Assembly (NCBI GenBank): GCA_036785325.1
Contig: JAXIVH010000049.1
Span: 1,706,146 to 1,770,145, forward strand
Length of the DNA stretch: 64,000 nucleotides
Direction of reading: 5' to 3'
Source: Urophycis tenuis
Taxonomy: Eukaryota > Chordata > Actinopteri > Gadiformes > Phycidae
Shown: piece after piece, positions 11,099-21,603 of the stretch
How positions within the stretch are numbered: the first letter of the stretch is position 1
Layout: each line of letters begins with the position of its first letter
Position numbers and translations under genes: made by a program
The notes under the pieces: generated by a model
Seen by the model: only the letters and a program-made list of their open reading frames with translations
What the model was told of the DNA's origin: nothing
Database searches by the model: none

Positions 11099-12644
11099 TA
11101 TATACATAGGTAACCTGAAGTGAAAGCTAATGGAAACGGCTATCCATCTTAATCACTTTAACAGCCAAAGTGCTTACTTGGCTTTGCTGTAGGAACCTGT
11201 GATCTTCCTGCAGGTGAGCATGTGTGTGGAGGTTTCTCTGCACACCCCACACTTATCTAATTTCTTGTTAGATCCAATAAACTGGTCACAACCAGCCTTC
11301 ACACACTGGCCTTGGACACACACTGAGGTAGTGTCAGGGCCACAGGTGGTCCCATCAATTACCTGTGAAGGCACAACAAACATGTTGAAAATATGGTTGG
11401 CTTTCAAAATGGGTTGTTAGTGTTAAGAAGCAATAGTCAAAATAATGTTTTGAAAACTGTAACCATGAATGCAGCAATATGGCTAGATGCATAGTTACTG
11501 TACTCCCACTTTTGCACAAAGTAATCTAATCCTGGAGGGTAACAGAAAATCCTGCTCAAAATGTTGTGAAACATTATGAAAATAGTAGTAACAGAATGAA
11601 GAACGAAGTTGTTGTAATATTCACAAGCTGAGGTTTGGCCATGGCTATGATACGTTAGCCTACAGGACAGACATACCTTAGTTTCAAACACCCTGAACTC
11701 GCTGCTGTCCCGTGTAATGCAGAACAGCTTACAGCGGTCCCTAGGTGACACGCCAGCATATTTTGGGATCCACTGTTTCATGTTTCCATTGAAATCCAAA
11801 TTGTTTGGGCTGTTGTACTTCTCACACTGCTGTTCTCTGAAACTCTTTCCTGAGAGAAAGAAGGAAACAAAGAAAGAGAGGGCGAGAGGATGAAAGAAAA
11901 GCCATGGAATACATTATGATTATTAGCTAGAGGGTCTAATTGCCCAGATTAGGAAAACATCAATCAATGAATTTCAACCAATGGTGCTCTCGGATCTACC
12001 CTGACTGTGAGAACAAATGACTTAAAGGATAAAAGACGCAAGTTAAAACTAATGTCTGAGAGGGAATAAAACATTGATTGATTGCTGACAAAATTGTCAG
12101 CACACCACCCACAAACTAAATCAATAATAAACACAATATTTAAGGACCCCAAACCATCAACCATCAATTGTTCTCAGCTCTATATTTCTTACCATCATTG
12201 TCCTCACAGGCATGTGTGTTACAGGATCGGTACTGGACCCTTTGGCCCTCACAGTATTTACCACCGTTCTGTGGTACTGGGTCCTGGCATTCTCTATAGG
12301 AGAACTCTACCCCACCTCCGCATGTTCTAGAACACTCTTGCCATGGTCCCCACAAGGCCCAGCCACCATCCACAACCACCTGTGGTGAAACAAGAGGGGG
12401 AACAAAGAGAATGGAGAGCAGTTGGTGAGAGCTGGGTGCCAGGAAGCAGTCTGAGCTCTTCTGGGTTTCAGGGTTTTCCAGGCTTCCTAGTCGCTTGGTG
12501 TTGCTACCGCTCTGGCATGAGGCTGTTCTGACGTGTTCGACTGCTTCTCCTTAACGGCACTGAAACCTGGTTAAGGTCTTCATTAATGTGAATATCCAAA
12601 TGCATAGCATGTATATGTTGTATATGTCGACATACTGTACATTT

Positions 12645-12693
<49 letters not shown>

Positions 12694-15600
12694 GTATCTG
12701 TTTCCAGACGTTTTATGAATTTGGCGCAGCTATTTGTCTCACTGCCAGGCAGTCTGGGTCCATAAACAGATGTGGAAACAGATCAACACACACAGACTTG
12801 ATACAGTATCAGAGCAACTGAGCTAAAAACACAACTTATAAAGTCTACATTTCTAAAAGGCAACAAAAATAAAAAAAAAGACCAGATAGGAAAGGGGCAG
12901 AGAGGATGTCCAATAGAAAACGTGTATTTTTGTATTATTTTTGCATAATTTCTTTGTAAGTAATGTGAGCACTCATGACTGCATGGATATTATTTCTTTG
13001 GGTAACAACATTGTCAAAGCAATGAGTCTGAATCAGTCAGGAAAAAATCTGCAATAGCACTCATTCTTCAAATGCACAGTATAAAGGCCCTTCCACACCA
13101 AGGCGGATTCGGATTGCGGAGCGGAAATGCGGAAAAAAAAGCGAATGCGAAATTCCGCACAAAAATTCCGCACCTGCGTCCACACCAGGTGCGGTGCGTT
13201 TTTTTAAATATTCCGCGTTCTATTCCGCACATATTTCGCGCCGTACTATAGCGGATTTGGCCCGTGACTGTCAGTCATGAGAGTGTCAGTGGTAAAGATG
13301 TCATCAAGTGACGAAGAGATTATAGTGATCAACATGTTAGAGAATAGGAAGAAAAAAAAAGAAAGTTTTGGGTCCACCCCTTGTTGGAGCGGAGGCGACA
13401 GCATCTAACACCGATCCTGGCGCATCGAGCTCTTTGTTTTAATAGACAATTTGATAATGGACATATTGCTAATAGGCTAATATACAATTTACATTGATTG
13501 CACTAGGCAAATAACATTTTAGTTTGGATGCACGCATTTTTTCTCTTTGGAGTTCGCTTGTTGCGATACAGTTTGTGTGCACTGTCAGCTCATCTGTTCT
13601 TCAGCAGGGGAGGGGCGAGTGTTTAAAAAGAAAAAAAGGAGACAGAGGTAGAGTGGTCCCCCCCTTGATTTACACCACCCCCGCCCGCATCCGCACCCCC
13701 TGCCCTAAATAGAACACAATCAAATCATATTTTGATTGGTCAGGCACATTTTTCCGCAAGCGAAATTCTGCTTCAAAACAGATTTCGCCTTTTAGTGTGC
13801 ACAGCTTCATTAAAACACATGTGTTTGTTAATCAGTGAAATTCCGTGCGGAAATTCGCTCGGAAAATCACAGAAAATCCGCCTTGGTGTGGGGCATGCAG
13901 GGGCATACTTGACATAAACTTCTTCTGACAAGGCAAGTGTGGACTATGTAATGAATATGGAATATATACTATTTATATTATATATAATGAAGTGACTTAA
14001 GCGGATGTATATGATTATATGATGTATATAATAAAATAGTGCAGTGATGCTGATAGTTTATTATATAAATGTGCCTGTATATATGCTCTCTCTCACCTGT
14101 GGCTGCAGAACCTCCTGGGTGGCCATGCACATCCCAGAAAGACACGTCTGGTTGGGCTTGCTGCAGGGGGTGCCATCGGCCCAGGGCAAGCTACCATTCT
14201 TGGTGGTGCAGTGCTGTTTGCCCTCCTGGTGGCACCAGAGTTGGGCGCAGGCATCGCTGTCAGATGTGTTGGGGCAGTGGAGGAACTCCTCTCCGAAGAT
14301 CTGCTGGCATTGGCGGTCCAGGCTGTATGTGATGCCCGGCAGCTCTCTGGGCAGCGGCATGGCCGTCTCTGGTGCATCCAACAGGCAGTCTCCTGAGAGC
14401 AAGTATGGTCAATTATGGAGAGGAGAGACTGGCTCAAACATTATCAAATGATGGTAGCATTGTTGCTTTGTTATTGTCCCAGTATTATATTTAGTGACAA
14501 ACAAATTAGACAAATAGTTGCTGTTTTCGTCTTTTTCACTATGTTGTATTAATTTAGGATTTTCGGATACTGATAGCTGATGTTTGAGAAAATATTTTTT
14601 TTGATCTTGCGTTACGCAAATGGCCATACATTTTTTAATCTGACCGAGTTGTTTGCTTCTTGATATTTAAAATTGCAAATTGCAAATGTATGTCCTTTTG
14701 CATCGAGTAGGAACATAGTCCACAGTTGTGTCGCTGACGTATCACATTGGGGATGATGATAAGTTTTCTATGGAGACATTTTCCAACTGATAAAGAACAT
14801 ATTTTGCTAATGACAGCTGTTGCCTTTGGCTCAAGGAGCCCACAGCAGGAAAAAGTCTATTGTATGACTCAGTGGAAAAGAAGGTTCTGGGACAGCGATC
14901 GTCTCCTAATACAAAACAATATCAACAAAGGCTCACAGTGCTAAACGTTGAGCCTGAGAGACAGAGAGCAAGAGTATATAGAGAGAGAATGTAGATTAGA
15001 AAATAGCAAATTTGAGTCCAGGTAAACTACTACTCCCAACCCGTAATGTTGTGATTGGTGAATGACTCTAGGGAAGAGATGCTGTGGGATCCCTGGAACC
15101 ATAGCCCTGGCCCAGCCTCAATAACAGAGTCAAACCACAACTGCAATCCCACACTTCCTTTTTTGCGCAATGAGATGAATTGCTTGTGACATGTCGATTT
15201 CCCCTCAATACACCTGGCCGGACATATATCATCTACTCCAGTAAATGATTATAATTGGGATAAATCTATTTTGCTTTCTTATCGTTAAATTTAAATGTTT
15301 TTGTCTTTAAGAGACAATGTGTAAACAAGTACACTTGGTCTAACAGCAGTTGCATCTACTGAATCTATTGTAATACTGTACAGTAATTTCTCCAACGTTT
15401 AATTTTCATTCTTATTTGGCCTGATCTCTCTGACTTCACGTACCGTGTCCGTTGTCAAAGAACTCTGTGACGTAGAGGGCACTGCAGGGGGACCATGGTG
15501 CACTCCTGCTGAGGTTGACCACCACTGGAGCCATGAGGTGATGTCTCCCCAGGTCCCCAAACAGTCTCTCACAGGTCTTGGAGTCATCATGGGGCATACT

Positions 15601-18600
15601 CAACACATGGCCTGCAGGAGAACAGCACTGATTGATTCCAACAACCTTCAATCAAAAATAGTTTGATAAAAAAAGGCGCTTTGAGGCAATCACATTATTT
15701 CAATATATCTTTTTATACATAACATGTTATATTGATATAAAATGTCATTGGCTATGGAAAACCAACACATCTGTTCTCCTTTTTGTTGACATTCCGAATA
15801 AAGAATGTGTCTCACAAACACTAGTAAAATAATAATTACAATTAGTATTAAGCCCCTGCAAGGTGTACTACACCTGTAATACAACAAAGGGGTTTATTTT
15901 AAAGTACAATTATTGCTTGTACTTTAAAACAAACCCTTTGGCCAACAACAGTGTCTCCCTACCATCAAAGCTTTCTTGAAACAAAAGGAGAACTAACCCA
16001 GTTCATGTGCAGTAGTGAACGCTGCCTGCAACCCATCGTCCTCAACGACGAAGCAGCTTCTTTTAGAATCACACATGGTGCCCACGTCTGCCACGCCCAC
16101 TGTCTCACAGCTCTGGTATCCACAGATGTCCTGAGACACAAACAAGAAGACCAACAACAAGAAGACAGGTCAAGGCCCATGTCTATCTGGTAAAAAATAG
16201 TTGACGGTAACAGAGTGGGTAACAATAAAAACACCTGTTCATGCTTCCGCTAATATGAACACACATTCATTCCGCAGTCCCAAAAGCATTTCAAAATAAG
16301 AATGGAAAAAGCTTTTTTTTGTTTTTTAAACCAGCAACAAGCAAAGCATTTAAAAACATGTCTAATGTTTCCATCATAAAATGTGAATGAATAAATTTTC
16401 TTGGCCCACGGGCATATAGAGGGCTGTGATAGGGTGAAATGAACAGCATGGTTGTATTAGAAATTGGGCTGGTAAACAAGAACCAGCATAGAATCTTTCC
16501 TCATCTTTGGATGCAATTCAGCTTTGTTTGATTTAAATGGATGCATACTGGATGAGGGCCACAAGCTGGCCTTTAAAAACCATAAGAAATAGCCATCCTT
16601 GATTTGAAACACATCTGGATTTGCCTTTGCAGCTTCAACGTCTGTACATCTTGTTTTAGGCTGTATCATCAGTTACCATGTGCACAACACAAACAGAAGC
16701 ATAGATATGCCAGATGCATTAAGAATTGGATATGTAGTTGGCTGCAGAACATAAAACATAAAATCCCTAAATGCTGTGTAAAATTGTGTTAATTTCCAAT
16801 GCACTCAAAAGTCTGGTTGGAGTTGAAATTCAAATTGGCAATCAGCATGGTGTGAGATAAGGTAAGCATACCTTGACAATCAAGTCTACAATGAAATCCT
16901 GAAAATTTCAGTGTCATCTTGTTCAGTCTGATTCGTGTTTGGTGCTGAAGTTATTTTATTCACCAGAAGCCATCTGCACCTTTGTCTTGAAAACACAGCC
17001 AAAGAGAGTTGCTTAGATTATTGGAATCTAAAAGTGCATCGATCCAACTGAACAAAACCCTTTTATCCATCTTATTCAGCTCTTGGTATTTACTTGATCC
17101 CTAGTTCCATGTTGGATTTAACACAGAACCTCACACAGAAATCCACTGCAATAGAACTACTTTTTAAGCAAATCTGCAAATCTTCAAATCTTCGTGAATG
17201 AAGATTTGTCAGAACCATATTGGTTCTGACAAATCATGTTGGTGGAGGTGGGGATCAGTGAGCACGCAATTGGCAAACAAACTCAGTAAGCAGTGGCAAA
17301 CTTCATCCATCCCTCATCCTTCTGTAAGCTTCATCCACTCACTCAAATTAGTTTTCTACCCCTTGCAATTCCTGATTTCTGGCATAGGCTCTGTGCCATC
17401 TCCCCCCAGAAGTTCTGCTACAACAGCATAGGATTGATCCGACAATATAAACAAACCTGTTTTACAAGATTATTAGAGATTGAAAATCGTGACTGAGGCT
17501 TAATCCTTAATCCGAATTTATTTCCTATAAAACACATTGCTCAATACTTTTATTAATTTAATTCATTTAAATGCATTTAATTACTTAAAATTAAAGTGGT
17601 AATGTCGAAGATTTCTGTTTTGTTCCTCTTTGGTGACACCTATGGTGATAAGCAGTGCTTACAGGTGTGTTTTCAGACCACAATTCCCTGAGATCCAACA
17701 GTGCCCCTGGAAAATAAAGGGTGTCACCATCAACACCCGGTTTGTGACAATTATAATAGTGAGAATGAAAGGGTTCTCATCTGGGGGCCATAGCCTCAAG
17801 AACCAGTGTTCACTCATTTGGCGATAGATAGTTACTTAACAGACAAATATTTACATGAAAATATTCTAGTTGATTACTTTAATATAATCATACTCCTTTC
17901 CCCAACTTATAAACCACATTACACCTTATGCCTAATCCTATTTCTGGACCCTTCTTGGTCGGTGCTTGCTTTGCATATACACAAGGCAAATTTTCATTGG
18001 CCAAAATAACAACTCAATTGTAGTGGACCACTGGATGGAAGAGGGTGATCACATCTTCAACTCATCTTTAAAGTGATGAAAGCAGCCAACAATGGAACAA
18101 GTGTGTCACCTCACGGGTGAAGAGCACGGCTGTGTCGTAGTGCTCGGGATGCCGCTGGCTGGGTGGGTTGAACAGCTGCTGCCAGGAGCAGAAGTTGAGC
18201 AGGGTGAGGCCTGCATTGCTGGAGATGCTGGGGCCCACCTCTTCATCCTCCACCACCAGCATCTTCACCACCACCATGTGCACTGAGTTCTTAATGCTGG
18301 GATGCTTATACAGCTGCGCTGCCATGGAAACGAGGGTCAAGATGTAGTGCTGGGCGGTAGAAAGAAGAGAGAGGAGAGGAGGATGAAGAGAGAAGAGCAG
18401 AGAAGAGAGGAGATCAGGGGGGAGAGGAAATGAGAGGGGGGAGGAGGGGAGGTGGAAAGACGAGGGGCAAATAGGGAGGGGGGGGGGGGGAAGGGGTGAA
18501 GAGAGGAAGGAACAAAAGAGGAGAGAGGAGAAGAACAGAGGAGAGGAGAGGAGAGGATCATTATTATGGTGGACCAGGTTGGCAGTGTGTCCTTTCACAA

Positions 18601-20026
18601 AATATAATTGATATATCCTGATTTAGAAAATCTTTTAACAATATTGTCCTGGCACTCGATCTCACGTGTGCTCCATATTTTTCTTCAGAAGGCAGAACAA
18701 ACACTGGATGGCAAGCAGAAGCAGAGTGGGTTTCTCTGACACTGTGTAGTTAGTAAAAGTCTATGGAGGAAGTGGCTGCAGGCTGAGGCATTTCGGGGTG
18801 GGATTCGTAGAAGATCATTTATAAACATCCCACTCGTGTTAGCCCTAAATGGAAAAACCGCACAGTGATTGTATTTTTCCCCTCTGTTTTTACGAAATCG
18901 TTTGTGTATTAAATAGCCTATGATATGAAAGATTCCTCCCAAGTCTTCTTTTGATTCGCTCCACTATGGGTGGAGGGATGTGAGAGTGGGTTTAAGCCAA
19001 ATGGTTACCAAGTCTAAAAGTATGTGGAGCACATTTTTGGCATTTCGGTACCATTACATCGTTTGCGCTCTGGAAGATACGATGCACAACGCATCTTTCA
19101 CATAAAACATAAAGGATTTGCAACTTCCAAATCCATACTCGTAAGCCTACTATTTTCTTGTTTCAGTCATAATAATTGATCATTATTTTCTTCCCCCCCC
19201 CCCCCCCCCCTTAATTATTATTGTAGCTTAAAGAACGCACAAATAGCCCTATAATAAAACATGTGTCGGGCTACCTTACCTTAATTTCATCTCCATAGAA
19301 CTGGGTCATGGATGCGTCTGCAACAACTAAGGTTTCGATAAATCGTGGCGCGGACACAAAGCGTTTCTGGCGAGGGTTCCTCTGTGCGTCACGCAGTCCG
19401 TGCGTAAAAACGTCCTTGTCTAACTCCGTCGGACTTTCCTCAGTGTGATGATCAAAGGTCAGCAGGCCACTCTGAGCTGTATTGTTGTATGTCCTTCTTT
19501 TGATGACATGAAGCTGTTCGATAGCCCCCAGTCCCAAGCCGAACTGCTTTGGCTCAATCCGATATTCGTTTCCCTCGTTAATGAATGACCCGAAGATTCC
19601 GTTACACAAGCTGACAGCAACGACTGAGTCCTGATTGTAGTCCACGTTCCCAGAGTAGAAACAGCCTCTGAGTTGCCCTTCGGCTGCGTCCGTCTTTGTT
19701 ACTATTTTTTGGTGTACCGTGTCCTGGAATAAGTCTTGTCTTTGGGCACCAGGAGCGCGTCGTAAAACGTCGACATACTTCGCGTTGATGCGCTGTATTG
19801 TGAAAGAAGGCGCGATAAAGCTGGTGTCTGGCATCAGATTTAATGTGAAATCTTTACCAAATGCGCTGAGCGTGAATCTTGGCTGTTCCTCGCTTCTTTT
19901 CCAAAACCGACTTCTGCTTCTTCCATTTTTCCGGACCGGTATAATATCCTCTGATTCAAAGACAGTGGTAAGCACGACGTTCATTACGCACAGGTACACA
20001 AATATACAACGAAATGTGAAACACAT
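10080..20026 (-). CDS. adamts8: ADAMTS8, complete nine-exon gene
   Basis: A secreted zinc metalloprotease of the extracellular matrix, in the aggrecan-cleaving group with ADAMTS1, 4, 5 and 15. CDS exons: 19280-20026, 18110-18349, 15998-16130, 15444-15611, 14097-14392, 12193-12379, 11677-11849, 11178-11362 and 10080-10830, all with GT-AG introns and continuous phase. The predicted protein is about 959 residues from ATG 20026. Order: signal peptide, prodomain, RQKR furin site (residue 222), metalloprotease with HELGHVLSMPHDD (zinc histidines 371, 375, 381), disintegrin-like module, central TSR, cysteine-rich module, spacer and two C-terminal TSRs. HVLSMPHDDSK and PWSPCSA are ADAMTS8-like; the position between ZBTB44 and ADAMTS15 agrees. 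Odd points: the human protein, as I recall it, ends after one C-terminal TSR, and the loop after CGVC in exon 8 is unusual. An alternative start in the same frame is at 20059. Confidence 0.93.
11037..11096. repeat. (TA)n microsatellite in ADAMTS8 intron 8
   Basis: About 30 AT dinucleotides preceded by a poly-A run. It lies in the short intron between exons 8 and 9, so length variation would change a 347-nt intron noticeably. Confidence 0.95.
11178..11362 (-). CDS. adamts8: ADAMTS8 coding exon 8: cysteine-rich module, second part
   Basis: 185 nt, phase 0 to 2, from VIDGTTCGPDTTSVCVQGQC to SYSKAK. The segment after DKCGVC is RETSTHMLT before the next cysteine, where ADAMTS15 has the usual GGDNQG. 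It is three residues longer and lacks the glycine-glycine-aspartate. The exon edges fit, so this is either real divergence or a sequence problem. Confidence 0.88.
11677..11849 (-). CDS. adamts8: ADAMTS8 coding exon 7: cysteine-rich module, first part
   Basis: 173 nt, phase 1 to 0, encoding KSFREQQCEKYN, WIPKYAGVSPRDRCKLFC and EFRVFETK. The pattern matches the ADAMTS cysteine-rich region; the ADAMTS15 counterpart is 176 nt. Confidence 0.93.
12193..12379 (-). CDS. adamts8: ADAMTS8 coding exon 6: central thrombospondin repeat
   Basis: 187 nt, phase 0 to 1. It encodes the hallmark WALWGPWQECSRTCGGGVE, with tryptophans for C-mannosylation and a CSRTCGGG motif suited to O-fucosylation, then the PVPQNGGKYCEG segment. 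Confidence 0.94.
12649..12689. repeat. (GT)n microsatellite in ADAMTS8 intron 5
   Basis: About 20 uninterrupted TG units. Confidence 0.95.
13091..13893. mobile_element. Non-autonomous PIF/Harbinger-like element in ADAMTS8 intron 5
   Basis: CACACCAAGGCGGATT near 13097 is matched in reverse complement at about 13876-13891 (AATCCGCCTTGGTGTG). Subterminal motifs (TTCCGCA, GAAATTC) repeat in inverted order. Inside, 13298-13385 reads MSSSDEEIIVINMLENR; a frame shift later it gives FWVHPL, like the N-terminus of fish Harbinger transposases. It is therefore a deletion derivative with no catalytic domain. The target duplication could not be fixed because the right end diverges. Confidence 0.7.
14097..14392 (-). 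CDS. adamts8: ADAMTS8 coding exon 5: disintegrin-like module
   Basis: 296 nt, phase 1 to 0, from DCLLDAPE to QEVLQPQ. It has the ADAMTS cysteine pattern, including PWADGTPCSK and LSGMC. There is no RGD. The equivalent ADAMTS15 exon is 12 nt shorter, a four-codon difference. Confidence 0.93.
15444..15611 (-). CDS. adamts8: ADAMTS8 coding exon 4: zinc site and Met-turn
   Basis: 168 nt, phase 1 to 1. It completes HELGH with HVLSMPHDD and supplies the Met-turn (HHLMAP). The PWSPCSALYVTEF segment is ADAMTS8-like. The paralogous ADAMTS15 exon has identical length. Confidence 0.94.
15998..16130 (-). CDS. adamts8: ADAMTS8 coding exon 3: metalloprotease, start of zinc site
   Basis: 133 nt, phase 0 to 1, encoding DICGYQSCETVGVADVGTMC through FTTAHELG. 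It carries the first zinc histidine and the catalytic glutamate of HExxH; the codon for the last glycine is split by the intron. Length and phase equal those of ADAMTS15 exon 2. Confidence 0.94.
17203..17235. repeat. Perfect 15-bp inverted repeat in ADAMTS8 intron 2
   Basis: GATTTGTCAGAACCA (17203-17217) and TGGTTCTGACAAATC (17221-17235) pair exactly around a TAT loop. No transposon body is evident. Confidence 0.9.
18110..18349 (-). CDS. adamts8: ADAMTS8 coding exon 2: metalloprotease
   Basis: An 80-codon phase-0 exon (HYILTLVSMAAQLYKHPSI through TAVLFTRE). ADAMTS15 has no intron at this exon's upstream boundary. The acceptor follows an almost pure pyrimidine tract on the coding strand, about 190 bases long (18359-18556). 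Confidence 0.93.
18359..18556. repeat. Long polypurine/polypyrimidine tract
   Basis: The plus strand is nearly all A and G for about 200 bases, with GAGAGGAGAG-like motifs and a long poly-G run near 18477-18491. On the transcribed gene strand it is a polypyrimidine tract ending just before the acceptor of ADAMTS8 exon 2. Mirror-like purine tracts of this kind can form triplex DNA. Confidence 0.9.
19193..19210. repeat. Poly-C run (18 bases) in ADAMTS8 intron 1
   Basis: Uninterrupted cytosines on the plus strand, about 70 bases inside the intron from the exon 1 donor. Confidence 0.9.
19280..20026 (-). CDS. adamts8: ADAMTS8 coding exon 1: signal peptide, prodomain, protease start
   Basis: 249 codons, ending in phase 0 at a GTAAGG donor. 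I chose ATG 20026 (MCFTFRCIFVYLCVM) because a hydrophobic signal segment follows directly; ATG 20059 upstream and ATG 19984 downstream are alternatives. The prodomain contains GCFYSGNVDYNQDSVVAVSL, with the cysteine that probably acts as the latency switch. RNPRQKR ends at residue 222, and the mature enzyme starts FVSAPRFIETLVVAD. Confidence 0.92.
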
Positions 20027-20260
20027 TATGCAATGAAATTGCACTCCAGAATAATACAAAAATAATGATCATTGACCAATTTCCCTGTACGCGCCACTCG
20101 TCTATAAACGGGTCGATGTTGAAAAGTAAAATATTGTTTCTCCAGCGCCGTATTGTATCGCAAAAAGTGTATGAACTTTAACTTTTCTGAATATATTTCT
20201 CTGAACGAATGTTTGTTCCACAACTCACCCTGTTCCACAGAGGTCTGGGTACAGCAGTGG

Positions 20261-20268
20261 TATTTATA
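20261..20268 (-). promoter_or_regulatory. Candidate TATA box for ADAMTS8
   Basis: The minus strand reads AAGGTATAAATACC, 235 bases upstream of ATG 20026. A start about 30 bases downstream would give a 5' leader near 200 nt. A donor-like GGTGAGT lies at about 20225, so a spliced leader is also possible. Confidence 0.45.
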
Positions 20269-20528
20269 CCTTCTGCTCTTCTCCGGACACGAGGGGGGTT
20301 TATTTTTGATATCCAGTACGTTGCTGGAAATACTCCTCCCACTCGTACTTTATGAAAAACTTTCACATAAAACAGACCCAATGAAGTAGAGCGACACTCC
20401 CCCCTTCTGAAATAGCTTGACAACCACGCTCCTATTATTAACCCGCTGACAGCGGCACGCGTACGGCAGCGGCAGGGCGCTCACAAACCTGGAAGTTGGC
20501 TTCTCATTTCTAAGCTATGTCACAGCTC

Positions 20529-20620
<92 letters not shown>
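20529..20620. repeat. (CA)n microsatellite in the ADAMTS8/ADAMTS15 spacer
   Basis: About 45 CA units between the divergent start codons. Long CA/TG tracts can adopt Z-DNA and are often polymorphic. Confidence 0.97.
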
Positions 20621-20621
<1 letters not shown>

Positions 20622-20989
20622 TTTAATTATTTGTTTAAATCCACACATTATATTACAACAGACAGGATTAAAATATTTCAAGAGATGAGATAGGGCTTTG
20701 TCACTCAAGGGTATTCAGGGGTAGGCCTACAAAAAACATATCCTGCGCCACACTGCAAGACTGCCTATAACTGCAGATATGGAGCAACGCTTTGCTAGCT
20801 GTTTTGTTTTTCTGCTGGAGAGCCCCGCCAGCCTTAACCCAATGAAAACAAGTACATGATAAATAAATGATCAAATATATGATAAATATACGATATATGT
20901 CTGCTGACATGCATTGGATTTGGCCAAAAAATACATTAATGACAAATGATGACACATTAAATAGTGTCATTTTTTTGGGTTTAAAAAGT

Positions 20990-21025
20990 GGATTTACGCA
21001 ATTTCCCTCAGGGATCAATAAAGTA

Positions 21026-21062
<37 letters not shown>

Positions 21063-21063
21063 G
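20990..21063 (+). repeat. LINE 3' tail with (CTGT)n
   Basis: GCAATTTCCCTCAGGGATCA then ATAAAGTATGTCTG is the 3' end of a fish LINE, followed by about nine CTGT units. The same tail recurs, inverted, at 33510-33575 and 43465-43512. Confidence 0.8.
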
Positions 21064-21417
21064 GATGAATTCAATATCTTACAATTATTTAACTATCTGC
21101 CTCAATATAACAACAATATAACAACAATATAATGATCAAAGTCACCTGCAGGTGGTGGCATTTGACAGCAGACAGACGCAGTGGTTGGTTTAAAACTCCA
21201 ATACAGAGGGGCGGGGCTTCTGCAGCCAAAGGTGCCACCTATATACAGTCTATGGGTGCCACACACATTGTGCACCGCGGCGATAAGAGTTCTCTGGTAC
21301 AAACCAAGAGTCATGGCCAATGAGCTCGCTGTAAGGGCACCGCATTCTTTTAGATGTTATTTCTTCTCACATAGTGTGCTTGTTTGTAATCCAAATTAAA
21401 GGGCATGTGAAGAACAA

Positions 21418-21603
21418 ATGAGTCGTTGGACACCACGGGTTAGGACGCAGAATGATGCGACAGAAGCAATAAAGCGAAAGCCTCTGAGCGCGCCGCACAG
21501 CCGCGATCTGTGTCGTTGTGGGCTTAGCGGACGCACGCACGCCACAGTTAATTTCCTAAGTGGAGTCTGTCAAACTTTGAGCAAAGATGATTACACTGAG
21601 TAG
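21418..21603 (+). other. Upstream ORF overlapping the ADAMTS15 start
   Basis: A 61-codon reading frame begins at 21418 and ends at a TAG (21601-21603) that lies inside the first codons of ADAMTS15 in another frame. If the transcript starts upstream of 21418 this ORF would reduce ADAMTS15 initiation. The peptide has no recognised domain; the overlap is seen, the role is inferred. Confidence 0.35.

Noticed and set aside
18068..18598. 176-codon minus-strand ORF as a separate gene
   Set aside because: It fuses the real ADAMTS8 exon 2 to the translated polypyrimidine tract (serine/leucine/proline runs). Only 18110-18349 is exon.
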